From SIG701 sp045544955 (GTDB taxonomy: Bacteria > Bacillota > Clostridia > Oscillospirales > CAG-272): a stretch of 37,878 nucleotides of DNA. A program made the translations under genes and the position numbers. The notes beneath the pieces were generated by a model, which worked only from the letters and a program-made list of their open reading frames with translations, did no database searches and was not told where the DNA came from. Of this stretch, positions 1-6,575 are shown one piece after another. The stretch covers positions 1-37,878 of the forward strand of contig JAZPZY010000016.1 in NCBI GenBank assembly GCA_045544955.1, given 5' to 3'. The stretch's first letter is position 1. Each line of letters starts with the position of its first letter.

Positions 1-1
1 T

Positions 2-592
2 TCGTACAGCTACACCTATGACGCCGCCGGCAACCGTGCCTCTATGACCGAGAACGGCACAACTACCACCTACACCTACGACAAGAACAACCGCCTGCTC
101 ACGGAAACGAAGCCCGGCTCTGTCAAGTCGTACACCTACGATGCAAACGGCAATATGCTCACCGGGGACGGTGCAACGTACACCTACGACGCCCGCGACC
201 GGCAGAGCAGTTATGTGAAGGGATCGACATTAGCGAGTTACACCTATTACCCCACGGGACTGCGCAAGAGCAAAACCGCCAACCTCGCCATCACCACCTA
301 CGTGTGGGACGGCAGCAATAGAGTTGCTGATCTTGTAGGGCAAAAGACGGAATATGTAAAGAATAAAGGGTTGAGAGATGATGTCTGCAAAAGCATAATC
401 TTAAATGCATTAAGAGAAATGCAGTTGGCCTCAAAAGAGGAACTTCGCTCAATATTATTTGCAGCATTACCGGCAATATTGAATGACCAGCAAAAAGGCA
501 AAAAACTTTCCAATCTTCTTCAAGCTTTGAGAAAAGACGGCTTGATAGAGAACGATGGTAAACGTAAAGCAGCAAAATGGTTCTTAAAATAA
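2..592 (+). CDS. RHS/YD-repeat protein, 3' end, with foreign winged-helix tail (5' partial)
   Basis: The reading frame is open from the left edge, so the gene starts outside the window. The first ~100 residues are tandem YD repeats (YTYDAAGNR, YTYDKNNRL, YTYDANGNM, YTYDARDRQ), which in RHS proteins form the shell around a variable C-terminal toxin. After VWDGSNRVADL (about base 330) the sequence becomes visibly AT-richer. The last ~80 residues (QKTEYVKNKG ... AKWFLK) resemble the C-terminal winged-helix segment of AlbA_2/divergent-AAA-type ATP-binding regulators, not an RHS toxin core I recognise. I infer a chimera made by recombination within the frame; a genuine RHS tip is the alternative. 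No immunity gene follows. Confidence 0.75.
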   Translation, partial: SYSYTYDAAGNRASMTENGTTTTYTYDKNNRLLTETKPGSVKSYTYDANGNMLTGDGATYTYDARDRQSSYVKGSTLASYTYYPTGLRKSKTANLAITTYVWDGSNRVADLVGQKTEYVKNKGLRDDVCKSIILNALREMQLASKEELRSILFAALPAILNDQQKGKKLSNLLQALRKDGLIENDGKRKAAKWFLK

Positions 593-1155
593 AACATAGT
601 TGAGACTAAAAACACCTGTTGAAGTTCAAATTAGTTGGAAATGTAGACTCAATCAGCATAATAATCGCCTTAAACTTTGACTTTTGTTGCCTTTCAACCT
701 CTATTTCTAACTTTATTTAGAGTAAAATAATTAGATTTATTTAAGTCTCAATATATAGATATACGTGATATTTATATGCTGCGAAACGCAAATCTTCCCG
801 AAGCACCTTCAAAACTCTCGAAAAATGATAGATGCCGGAATTTACCATAAAGTGCGCAAAGGATGTCGGTTAATTTATTAGATAAAAATGAATACACCAA
901 CAGTATAGTTGGTGTATTCCGTACTTTAGTTGGTATATTGAAAATTCAGTTGGTATATCAGAATACTGGTTTTTATTTTTCTACCCAACACCGCCTTCCC
1001 ATCTACCCAATTTCTACCCAACATGCGGAAAATGTGCAGACGGGGTAATCTCACATAACACCGCTGCATCCAAAACAACGTTCTGCCATTGCATATGCTG
1101 TGCAGAAAACGCAGAATAATCCTATGTAAAGCCCCGTAATCGCCTCCCATTTCCC
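593..1155. other. Intergenic region without a convincing gene
   Basis: This AT-rich stretch follows the RHS fragment. A 61-codon ORF at 863-1048 has no homology that I recognise and no good ribosome binding site. At 890-960 the motif 'gttggtatat' or 'gttggtgtat' occurs three times close together. At 1002-1021 there is a 20-bp string of two 'tctaccca' units that recurs at 14113-14132. I see nothing else that I can name. Confidence 0.6.
1002..1021. repeat. 20-bp direct repeat, copy 1 (paired with 14113-14132)
   Basis: The sequence tctacccaatttctacccaa is itself a tandem of two TCTACCCAA units and is identical to 14113-14132. Another 'ttctacccaa' lies just upstream at about 978-988. Both copies lie within 200 bp of a fragment of tRNA-Pro 3' end. 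Clustered short direct repeats beside a tRNA end are typical of integrase arm-binding sites, but that role is only inferred. Confidence 0.6.
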
Positions 1156-1200
1156 TTCGGGACCAAGAGGCCGCTGGTTCAAATCCAGTCACTCCGACCA
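1156..1200 (+). other. tRNA-Pro 3' fragment (45 nt), likely attachment-site remnant
   Basis: These 45 bases are identical to the 3' part of the intact tRNA-Pro at 27757-27833: half of the anticodon loop, 3' anticodon stem, variable loop, T arm, 3' acceptor strand and CCA. The 5' half is absent; the bases before 1156 do not form a D arm or acceptor stem. Such 3' tRNA fragments are what tyrosine integrases leave as the distal att site. The orientation is opposite to the intact gene, so the two are not the two ends of one simple insertion. Confidence 0.8.
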
Positions 1201-1202
1201 AA

Positions 1203-1245
1203 TAAAGCCTTGAAAACATTGAGTTTTCAAGGCTTTATTTTTTTC
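1203..1245 (+). terminator. Intrinsic terminator behind tRNA-Pro fragment
   Basis: A perfect 16-bp stem (1203-1218 with 1224-1239) with a 5-nt loop is followed by a run of T. It sits directly behind the CCA of the tRNA fragment, where a tRNA terminator would be expected. It differs in sequence from the terminator behind the intact tRNA-Pro at 27.7 kb. Confidence 0.85.
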
Positions 1246-1356
1246 TTGTTACACAGTTTTTTGAGGGGTGTTACACAATTTGCTACGCAGATTGTGTATG
1301 AGTGTATGAATGACCTCGTTTGGAATATCCTTTGGTGTAAGCGATAATTTTAAGCT

Positions 1357-2094
1357 TTAATATCCCAGCCGTACAAAATAGGCTCGTCGATCCTCAAGTG
1401 CCTTTAGGAAGATATTCCAGCCCTCTCTATTAACAAAGGGGGGGTCTCCCTCGTGCTCCAGCATATACTGTCTTTTTTCGAGCGTACAGTTATGGTAGGG
1501 ATGGTTTCCGAGAAAGATATCCACCTGCTTTTTGGAAAGCTTTTCAATAGTCTTTTTAAGCACATCCAGCATATTGGAATCCAGGCGGTAATCTCGCAAA
1601 TACTCCTTGTAAAGTGAGAGAAAACCAACGCCTCCAAAGTAGCCAACATCCAGCGTCTTTTCGCCATCGGTTGCCTTAAAGAAGAATGCCATCGTTCCCG
1701 GGGTATGTCCGGGAGACAGCTCTCAGAGAATCTCGGTGTTTCCAACACGGATCACATCGCCATCCTCGATCAATACATCAGGATAGCATATCTGATCGTC
1801 CTCGTCCAGAGAAAGATACATCAGTGCTCGTTCGGGCATTTCTCGAGTGAGTGCGGTATCCACGGCACTCATATAGATCTTCGCGCCATAGCTTTCTCGA
1901 ATTCGATCACCACCACCGAAATGATCAAGATGTTCGTGTGAATGGATCACCGCCTTGATATCATAAGGCGAGAAACCGAGTACTTCGATAGAGGCGATTA
2001 AAGAGTCGTAATTGTGGGAATATCCAGTATCAAACAGAACAAGTCCGTTAAAAACGGACTTGTTCTGTTCAAGCAGGTTTTTCATTATCTTCAA
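1357..2094 (-). pseudogene. Metallo-beta-lactamase-fold hydrolase, broken by an in-frame TGA and N-terminally truncated
   Basis: Reading leftwards from TTG 2094 (or ATG 2087), the frame gives GLVLFDTGYS and then HSHEHLDHFGG, the HxHxDH metal site of MBL-fold enzymes. It stops at TGA 1725-1723 after GNTEIL. The same frame then continues as ELSPGHTPGT, which supplies a further metal-ligand His, and on to codon 1357. The product is therefore split by a single stop. The N terminus is short: the usual first strands are replaced by codons inside a perfect inverted repeat at 2036-2066. It overlaps the upstream GNAT stop by 4 nt and is last in the operon. TGA serves as a stop in the other genes here, so recoding is unlikely. 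Confidence 0.75.
2036..2066. repeat. Perfect inverted repeat at start of broken MBL gene
   Basis: Fourteen bases (2036-2049) are an exact inverted copy of 2053-2066 with a 3-nt loop. The repeat lies inside the first codons of the MBL pseudogene, exactly where the expected N-terminal sequence is missing. This looks like a fold-back (snap-back) duplication that accompanied the truncation, but it would also fold as an RNA hairpin. Confidence 0.8.
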
Positions 2095-2573
2095 TCTCTC
2101 TCGGCAAGCTTACGAAGGCTCTCCCCCGCAAAGCGATAGGTCGTCCATTCGTCCATCGGCTGGGCACCGAGGGAAAGATAAAAATCAATACTCGGCTTAT
2201 TCCAATCGAGGCACCACCACTCAAGTCTTCCGCATCCTCGCTTCACAGCGATACGGGCAAGCTCGCGAATAAGACCTTTTCCGTGTCCGTGGCCTCGATA
2301 TTCGGGTCTTACGAAAAGGTCCTCGAGGTAGATACCCGCTCTGCCGAGAAAAGTTGAAAAGTTATGGAAGAAGAGCGCAAAGCCGACCTCTTTTCCGTCC
2401 TCCAAGGCAAAGATGACCTCCGCCTTTTTCTTTTCAAAGATCCACTCGCGCAAAAGCTCCTCGGTAGCTACCACCTGATCGGACATCTTTTCGTATTCGG
2501 CAAGCTCTTTAATAAAGCCCAAGATCAGCGCCACGTCGTTTTCCGTGGCAAATCTAAATTTCGTGTTATCCAT
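2091..2573 (-). CDS. GNAT N-acetyltransferase, spermidine/thialysine acetyltransferase-like
   Basis: The 160-residue length matches single-domain GNAT enzymes. The acetyl-CoA motif A is at about residues 88-100 (VRPEYRGHGHGKGL), followed by ARIAVKRGCGRLEWW and LDWNKPSIDFY, a string characteristic of the SSAT/thialysine acetyltransferase branch. It would acetylate a small polyamine-like or lysine-like amine in the cytoplasm; the exact substrate is not visible. It begins 1 nt after the stop of the P-loop gene and its TGA overlaps the TTG start of the MBL pseudogene, so it is translated within the packed operon. Confidence 0.85.
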   Translation of the reverse strand: MDNTKFRFATENDVALILGFIKELAEYEKMSDQVVATEELLREWIFEKKKAEVIFALEDGKEVGFALFFHNFSTFLGRAGIYLEDLFVRPEYRGHGHGKGLIRELARIAVKRGCGRLEWWCLDWNKPSIDFYLSLGAQPMDEWTTYRFAGESLRKLAERD

Positions 2574-2574
2574 A

Positions 2575-3069
2575 TCAAATCTCCTGAATCGTGTTCAAAA
2601 ATTCATCCGCCTCGGCTCTATGCCTGAAAACGATTATGTTTTTATCATTATACTTTTCAAGCAAGGTATATATAGTGGGCAGATTTTTGCTCGGAAAATC
2701 CTCGATCTCTTTTTTCAGATTTGGATCAAGTTCGGTATCTATCCACGGCATATCGTAGCGCTTCTTGCCAAGACGGGAAATTGCGCCGTCAATACAGACC
2801 TCAACAGGCAGATCGAACAAAAAGACCGTGTCGCACGCCGAGAGACGACTTTCTATCGTTCGACTGTAATTTCCGTCTATGATCCAAGAATCAAGCGCGA
2901 GGATCTCGGCAAGTCGCGCATCGTATTCTTCTCTTGAAATATGCGTTCTGTCAGGCTTGTGCCAGATTGCATCAAGGTAATAAAGCGGCAGCCCGATCTT
3001 ATCTCGCAATTTCTCCGCGAAGGTTGTTTTTCCCGACCCGGGGCAACCGATCACAATAACTTTCTTCAT
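2575..3069 (-). CDS. P-loop NTPase, adenylate-kinase/FlaR-like small kinase
   Basis: A 164-aa protein opening with MKKVIVIGCPGSGKTT: the Walker A loop is at residues 8-15. The text continues with LPLYYLDAIWHKP and DSWIIDGNYSRTI, typical of the adenylate-kinase-like family once called 'topology modulation protein' (FlaR). Such proteins are small ATP-dependent phosphotransferases of unknown substrate. The start overlaps the preceding GNAT stop by 4 nt (ATGA), which indicates translational coupling. Confidence 0.82.
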   Translation of the reverse strand: MKKVIVIGCPGSGKTTFAEKLRDKIGLPLYYLDAIWHKPDRTHISREEYDARLAEILALDSWIIDGNYSRTIESRLSACDTVFLFDLPVEVCIDGAISRLGKKRYDMPWIDTELDPNLKKEIEDFPSKNLPTIYTLLEKYNDKNIIVFRHRAEADEFLNTIQEI

Positions 3070-3848
3070 CTTTCATTCATCCCATCTACCATTTCGCAGG
3101 ATTTTGCCGTCATTTCAACCCACGCGGGACGGAAACCGCTTTTGATTGCATTACGAACCGATTTCACATTGCTCCAAGCGGCGCAGTAAAACGGCACTTT
3201 GCCGCGCTCGAGTATCTCAATCGCAAGGCGGCTTGTAAGCGCCGAAGCAATTCCCTGCCTGCGATATTCGGGCAGCACGTCCACACCGATCTGCCACATA
3301 GTGTCGCAATCGGCAGAGCAACCCGCAAGTCCAACGAGCTTTTCACCGTCGTATGCGCCAATGCCAAGCACGTCAAGCTCCTTTCGCTTTTCACAGAGCG
3401 CGTTCGACCACTCGGGCAGATAAAGCTCGGCAAAGTCCTTCTGCGTCAGGAGCCGCAACTCGTAGGGACAGGCGTCCTCGACTGTCCGTCCACTCAGAAC
3501 CTTCACGTCGGGCAGAAAATACTCCGCCATAAAGCATATCTTCTGACCTTTTTCCATCAGCGCCTCATTCAGCACGTGCATATGCGGCGTTTCAAACAGA
3601 TGCTCGACGGGATATTTGTTTATGTAATTTTCAGTGATCTCGCGAAATTCGGGCGACACAGATGCCACCACGTTGTTTCCGTAAGACACGAGCTGACAGG
3701 AAAACGGCAGTTTCAAATACCGCCTTACACCATCACTCTCGTGCGACGTGACGACCACGTTTCCACTCTTTTCAAAGTCCGCAGGCGCGGCGCAAAGGTC
3801 AACGGCAGATTGCGCCATAGCAATCTTCAAAATTTCTTGGTTGGTCAT
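3066..3848 (-). CDS. GNAT family acetyltransferase, 260 aa
   Basis: The C-terminal third contains a clear GNAT acetyl-CoA motif (VDVLPEYRRQGIASAL, about residues 190-205), followed by WSNVKSVRNAIKSGFRPAW, the usual beta6-beta7 region. The N-terminal half is not one I recognise and may be a degenerate first GNAT fold or a substrate domain. The start is ATG 3848, 12 nt after the radical SAM stop; 'gggagaaagatt' provides a ribosome binding site. The acceptor substrate is unknown. It belongs to the leftward operon 5844-1357. Confidence 0.82.
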   Translation of the reverse strand: MTNQEILKIAMAQSAVDLCAAPADFEKSGNVVVTSHESDGVRRYLKLPFSCQLVSYGNNVVASVSPEFREITENYINKYPVEHLFETPHMHVLNEALMEKGQKICFMAEYFLPDVKVLSGRTVEDACPYELRLLTQKDFAELYLPEWSNALCEKRKELDVLGIGAYDGEKLVGLAGCSADCDTMWQIGVDVLPEYRRQGIASALTSRLAIEILERGKVPFYCAAWSNVKSVRNAIKSGFRPAWVEMTAKSCEMVDGMNER

Positions 3849-3860
3849 AATCTTTCTCCC

Positions 3861-4610
3861 TTACGGAGTATAATCCTTTATAATTTCCATAATATCGCAC
3901 TCATACACATTCCCGCCGAGCACGTCGCCGTTCGGCTCAAATGACACACAACGCACGTCGCGCGGGTCTTCCACGTACGGATTTTCGGGAATCGAGTCTG
4001 TGAAATACTCTGCGAGATATTTCAGCGCGTTTCCTTCGGGAAAAATGACATTCCCCTCTCCTACGGGAATCTCCATCTCGGCAAAGCTGTCGAGAATTTC
4101 TCTTGTTTTTGTGTTGTATGGATTGTCATCTATTGCGCTCACCAACCACGCAGGCTGAAGGCGAATCGGTATGCCGTAATTCTTTGCTTCCGCCGCAAAC
4201 AACTTCACCACATCAAGCGGTATCGTTTCCTGATGGAAAGCATCCACCGACAAAAGCAGATCGTTCACGCCACACGCGGAAAGCTGCGCCGCGACCTCAC
4301 GGATCTTTTCCACACTCTTTGAAAAATAGCCATTTGTAATGACCTGTCGTTTGGGGATATTCAGTTCTTTGGCAGCCGCCATGATCGCATAGACAGCATC
4401 CGCATACAAAAGCGGCTCACCCCCGAAGGTCATCACGGTTTTAATATCATACTCGGCCGCAATCTTCCGCACCGCATCCGCGGCAATTTGCGGATCAATC
4501 CGCTCACCGCAAGCCGTGTGGTCGCCCTCGGAACAATGCTTGCACCGCCCCGTGCATGCGTAAGTCACAACGAACTCAATCTTGTCCAGATTTTTTAGAT
4601 ATTGGTTCAT
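3861..4610 (-). CDS. Radical SAM domain protein
   Basis: From ATG 4610 the protein has 249 residues. The iron-sulfur motif CxxxCxxC is C19-TGR-C23-KH-C26, followed by TFGGEPLLY (the GGE SAM-binding motif), VITNGYFSKS and LLSVDAFHQE, all standard strands of the radical SAM barrel. Near the C terminus FEPNGDVLGGNVYECD may be a vestige of an auxiliary-cluster (SPASM/twitch-like) region, but too few cysteines are present to claim it. I prefer ATG 4610 over an upstream in-frame start at 4634 because it lies 1 nt after the preceding stop. The substrate is unknown; with neighbouring GNATs, small-molecule or peptide modification is plausible. Confidence 0.85.
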   Translation of the reverse strand: MNQYLKNLDKIEFVVTYACTGRCKHCSEGDHTACGERIDPQIAADAVRKIAAEYDIKTVMTFGGEPLLYADAVYAIMAAAKELNIPKRQVITNGYFSKSVEKIREVAAQLSACGVNDLLLSVDAFHQETIPLDVVKLFAAEAKNYGIPIRLQPAWLVSAIDDNPYNTKTREILDSFAEMEIPVGEGNVIFPEGNALKYLAEYFTDSIPENPYVEDPRDVRCVSFEPNGDVLGGNVYECDIMEIIKDYTP

Positions 4611-4611
4611 A

Positions 4612-5085
4612 TCAGTCTTTGCAGCAAAGTTCACTTAACTTATTTTCGGCTTTGTATGTATCTAACATTGAATAGTTCTTTTTTGAAATACTTATTCCCC
4701 ATTCGGGCTTACTTGTTTGTCCGGGCTTGTCGTAATTTCTGTCAACCAACACAGCATTTGGCTTATCCCAAGCCGTTGCCGGTATCACAAACACGTCGGG
4801 CAATTGACCATCAATAAAATGAAGATAACAAACAAGTCTATGAGAGGTCAGCACAGGCATTTTGGATTTTGATATCAACACATATCCGTAATCTCTTACC
4901 GATTTTACTTGTACTTCAAAAAAATTTGCTGTGCCAGGAACTTTTACTACGAAATCTACGCCATGATCGTCAACCTCAGAGGAATACACCTCAAAACCAT
5001 AAGATGCAAATTCCATTTTTGCATAGTATTCAGCGTATTTTCCTAATTGAAGATGATTCAACTTTGACCAATTTAGATTAGGCAT
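4612..5085 (-). CDS. DUF4365-like, PD-(D/E)XK nuclease-fold protein
   Basis: A 157-residue protein. HLQLGKYAEYYAKMEFASYGF and then D44-FVV followed by FEVQVKS (E57, Q59, K61) match the D...(E/Q)xK active-site layout of restriction-endonuclease-like folds, as in DUF4365 proteins. DNA cleavage is inferred from the family only. The ribosome binding site AAGGAG is inside the end of the TipAS gene and the ATG is 1 nt after that gene's stop, indicating coupling. No methylase or other restriction partner is nearby, so a stand-alone DNA-repair, defence or decayed role are all possible. Confidence 0.72.
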   Translation of the reverse strand: MPNLNWSKLNHLQLGKYAEYYAKMEFASYGFEVYSSEVDDHGVDFVVKVPGTANFFEVQVKSVRDYGYVLISKSKMPVLTSHRLVCYLHFIDGQLPDVFVIPATAWDKPNAVLVDRNYDKPGQTSKPEWGISISKKNYSMLDTYKAENKLSELCCKD

Positions 5086-5086
5086 A

Positions 5087-5461
5087 TTATTTCTCCTTTA
5101 CATATACGGCAATCGCATTAGATGCGAACTCGGCGGTTCCTTCGCCGTACTTGTTGATATTCTTCTTGAACCGCTCGTCGGCAACATACATCTTTCCAAG
5201 CCCTGCAAGAATCTCGTCGGTGCAGGTGTAGTAGTTCTCCGAGATGTGCGCCTGAAGCTTAGCGACAAGCACCTGTGCTTCGGCAGACTCAGCGCTCGCG
5301 CCGCTATCCTTTACCGAGGCAAACTCGGCAAAGATAGCCATCAAGCCATCGTTTGCTTTAGTCCACTTCTCTTTTGTGTAATTTTTCCTCTTTTGCTCGT
5401 GCTCGCGGTAGGCGGCAGTACCGCCATATCGCTCGCGAACTTCAGTTTCATACTTTTTCAT
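5087..5461 (-). CDS. Stand-alone TipAS antibiotic-recognition domain protein
   Basis: From ATG 5461 (overlapping the Nudix stop as ATGA, with GAGG upstream) the protein has 124 residues. It begins YETEVRERYGGTAAYREHEQKR and ends with a helical globin-like region (ISENYYTCTDEILAGLGKMYVADERFKKNINKYGEG), which is the TipAS fold. In TipA and related MerR regulators this domain binds thiopeptide antibiotics covalently and is fused to an N-terminal DNA-binding domain. Here the MerR part is absent, so drug sequestration rather than transcription control is the likelier role. Confidence 0.85.
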   Translation of the reverse strand: MKKYETEVRERYGGTAAYREHEQKRKNYTKEKWTKANDGLMAIFAEFASVKDSGASAESAEAQVLVAKLQAHISENYYTCTDEILAGLGKMYVADERFKKNINKYGEGTAEFASNAIAVYVKEK

Positions 5462-5844
5462 TTGTATACCTCGCAAATTGTTGCAAGTATTTCTTCATCT
5501 GCCGGGCAGAACTCATAGTTCGGAATCTCGCTCGGCGTGATCCATTGTATATCATTATGTTCGAGTTTCTGAGGTTCGCCCTCGGCTATTGTTGCGTTGA
5601 ACAAGGTCAGATGCACGGTTAAGTCGGGATACTCGTGAGTGACATCCATAAACACATCACCAACAGAAAGAAGAACATTCAATTCTTCCTTGCATTCTCT
5701 AATGAGTGCTTGTTCTTTCGTTTCGCCCGGCTCGACTTTACCACCAACGAACTCCCAAAGAAGCCCTCTTGCCTTGTGCGCCGGGCGTTGGCAGATCATG
5801 AATTTATCACCCTGCCATATAAGGGCTGCCACTACTTCGATCAT
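5458..5844 (-). CDS. Nudix hydrolase (MutT/8-oxo-dGTP diphosphatase-like)
   Basis: The 128-aa protein has a full Nudix box, G35-x5-E41-x7-R49-E50-x2-E53-E54-x-N-V, with the Mg-binding REXXEE core intact. The opening VVAALIWQGDKFMICQR and LLWEFVGGKVE are characteristic of MutT-type nucleotide-pool sanitising enzymes. The start ATG 5844 has AAGGAG 7 nt upstream. It is the first clear gene of the leftward operon. Related Nudix enzymes acting on other nucleoside diphosphates cannot be excluded. Confidence 0.88.
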   Translation of the reverse strand: MIEVVAALIWQGDKFMICQRPAHKARGLLWEFVGGKVEPGETKEQALIRECKEELNVLLSVGDVFMDVTHEYPDLTVHLTLFNATIAEGEPQKLEHNDIQWITPSEIPNYEFCPADEEILATICEVYK

Positions 5845-6103
5845 TCTTCGCTCCTTATAATTATCCTTACTTGGTTGTGTCTACGATTTCAACAATAATG
5901 CTCTATCAAAGCATTTTGAAGAATATCGTTCATTCAAACATTCCTTTCACTATCTTCTACGCGCAATTTCTTTCTACAATATCATAGAAGAATCTTTTCT
6001 TCTCAACATCTGTCAATCTATCATAGCCAAAAGCTAAGATGCGCGTTTTGATTTCGTTTTGAGTTTTCTTTACTTCTTCTTTTCTCTTTTTAAATCCTTT
6101 CTA
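5845..6103 (-). other. Transcribed leader of the leftward operon, with short ORFs
   Basis: Between the promoter at 6104-6132 and the Nudix start the minus strand holds two possible short frames. One (5957-6092) is 44 codons long without any standard start; it reads like a real small protein (TRILAFGYDRL, VEKKRFFYDIVERNCA) and may be decayed or start at TTG 6016. The other is a 14-codon ORF (5889-5933, MNDILQNALIEHYC) with AAAGGA 8 nt ahead. Neither is recognised. Confidence 0.35.
5889..5933 (-). CDS. Possible 14-aa leader peptide
   Basis: ATG 5933 is preceded by AAAGGA at good spacing and the frame ends at TGA 5889 (MNDILQNALIEHYC). It lies in the leader of the Nudix-TipAS operon. A leader peptide could couple translation to operon expression, but no terminator/anti-terminator pair is obvious, so this may be chance. 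Confidence 0.25.
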   Translation of the reverse strand: MNDILQNALIEHYC

Positions 6104-6132
6104 ATTATAACATAATTTTGATTCTTTTTCAA
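6104..6132 (-). promoter_or_regulatory. Sigma-A promoter for the leftward small-gene operon
   Basis: Read leftwards: TTGAAA, 17 bp, TATAAT. The -10 matches consensus fully and the spacing is ideal. Transcription would start near 6097 and run through the leader into the Nudix gene. Confidence 0.75.
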
Positions 6133-6139
6133 CAATGAG

Positions 6140-6256
6140 TTAGTCCAATAGAAACATAATAAAAAATATAATTCCGAGAGGTGGTGCTAAGAGAATAAAT
6201 ATTGCCGTTAGCCAAAACAATGCTGTATTATTGCCATCTGAGCCGTGTCGTTGCAT
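6140..6256 (-). CDS. 38-aa single-span membrane peptide
   Basis: ATG 6256 has a full AGGAGG 7 nt upstream and the frame ends at TAA 6140. The product starts polar (MQRHGSDGNNT) and continues as one long hydrophobic helix (FWLTAIFILLAPPLGIIFFIMFLLD), so it should insert in the membrane. It has its own promoter at 6285-6313. I do not recognise a family; a regulatory small membrane protein or toxin-like peptide is possible. Promoter, ribosome binding site and membrane helix together support a real gene. Confidence 0.65.
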   Translation of the reverse strand: MQRHGSDGNNTALFWLTAIFILLAPPLGIIFFIMFLLD

Positions 6257-6284
6257 TCTCTAAACCTCCTTTTTGCTTGAGCCA

Positions 6285-6313
6285 ATTATATCACACTACG
6301 AAAAAGGCGTGAA
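6285..6313 (-). promoter_or_regulatory. Promoter of the 38-aa peptide gene
   Basis: Read leftwards: TTCACG, 17 bp, TATAAT, with the ribosome binding site about 15 nt further on. The -10 is perfect and the -35 matches 4 of 6. Confidence 0.6.
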
Positions 6314-6509
6314 AAATCGAGGGGGGTGAGTTTTTCCAAACCACCCCAAATTTTCACACCAAATAATTTTGGCGGTATAATATAAATTTACGTTCAACTC
6401 GATTGCAACCTTTCCGCAAACAATCCTCTACCCCTATTCGCAAACGCTACAATCCACGATATAATTGTCCTAATATACCACGACCCAAACTTTTCTCAAC
6501 AATACATTG

Positions 6510-6538
6510 TTGACTTTTTGCGCAAAATATGGTAGTAT
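6510..6538 (+). promoter_or_regulatory. Promoter of the LacI-family gene
   Basis: TTGACT, 17 bp, TAGTAT, 38 nt ahead of the TTG start. Just downstream at 6544-6562 is an imperfect dyad (CTTAGTAAGCTTCAGTAAG), which could be an autoregulatory site but does not match the operators found at 7775 and 7879. Confidence 0.65.
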
Positions 6539-6575
6539 ATTTACTTAGTAAGCTTCAGTAAGGGAGGGATAGGAT

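Noticed and set aside
926..1219. Minus-strand ORF with the string GVTGFEPAASW (also plus-strand 27702-27890)
   Set aside because: This peptide is the well-known false translation of a tRNA 3' end, here tRNA-Pro and its fragment.
1723..1725. TGA as selenocysteine or recoded tryptophan in the MBL gene
   Set aside because: TGA is the normal stop in many neighbouring genes with ATGA overlaps, no Sec insertion structure is evident, and the position precedes a conserved GELSPGHT-type metal-ligand loop where no Sec is expected.
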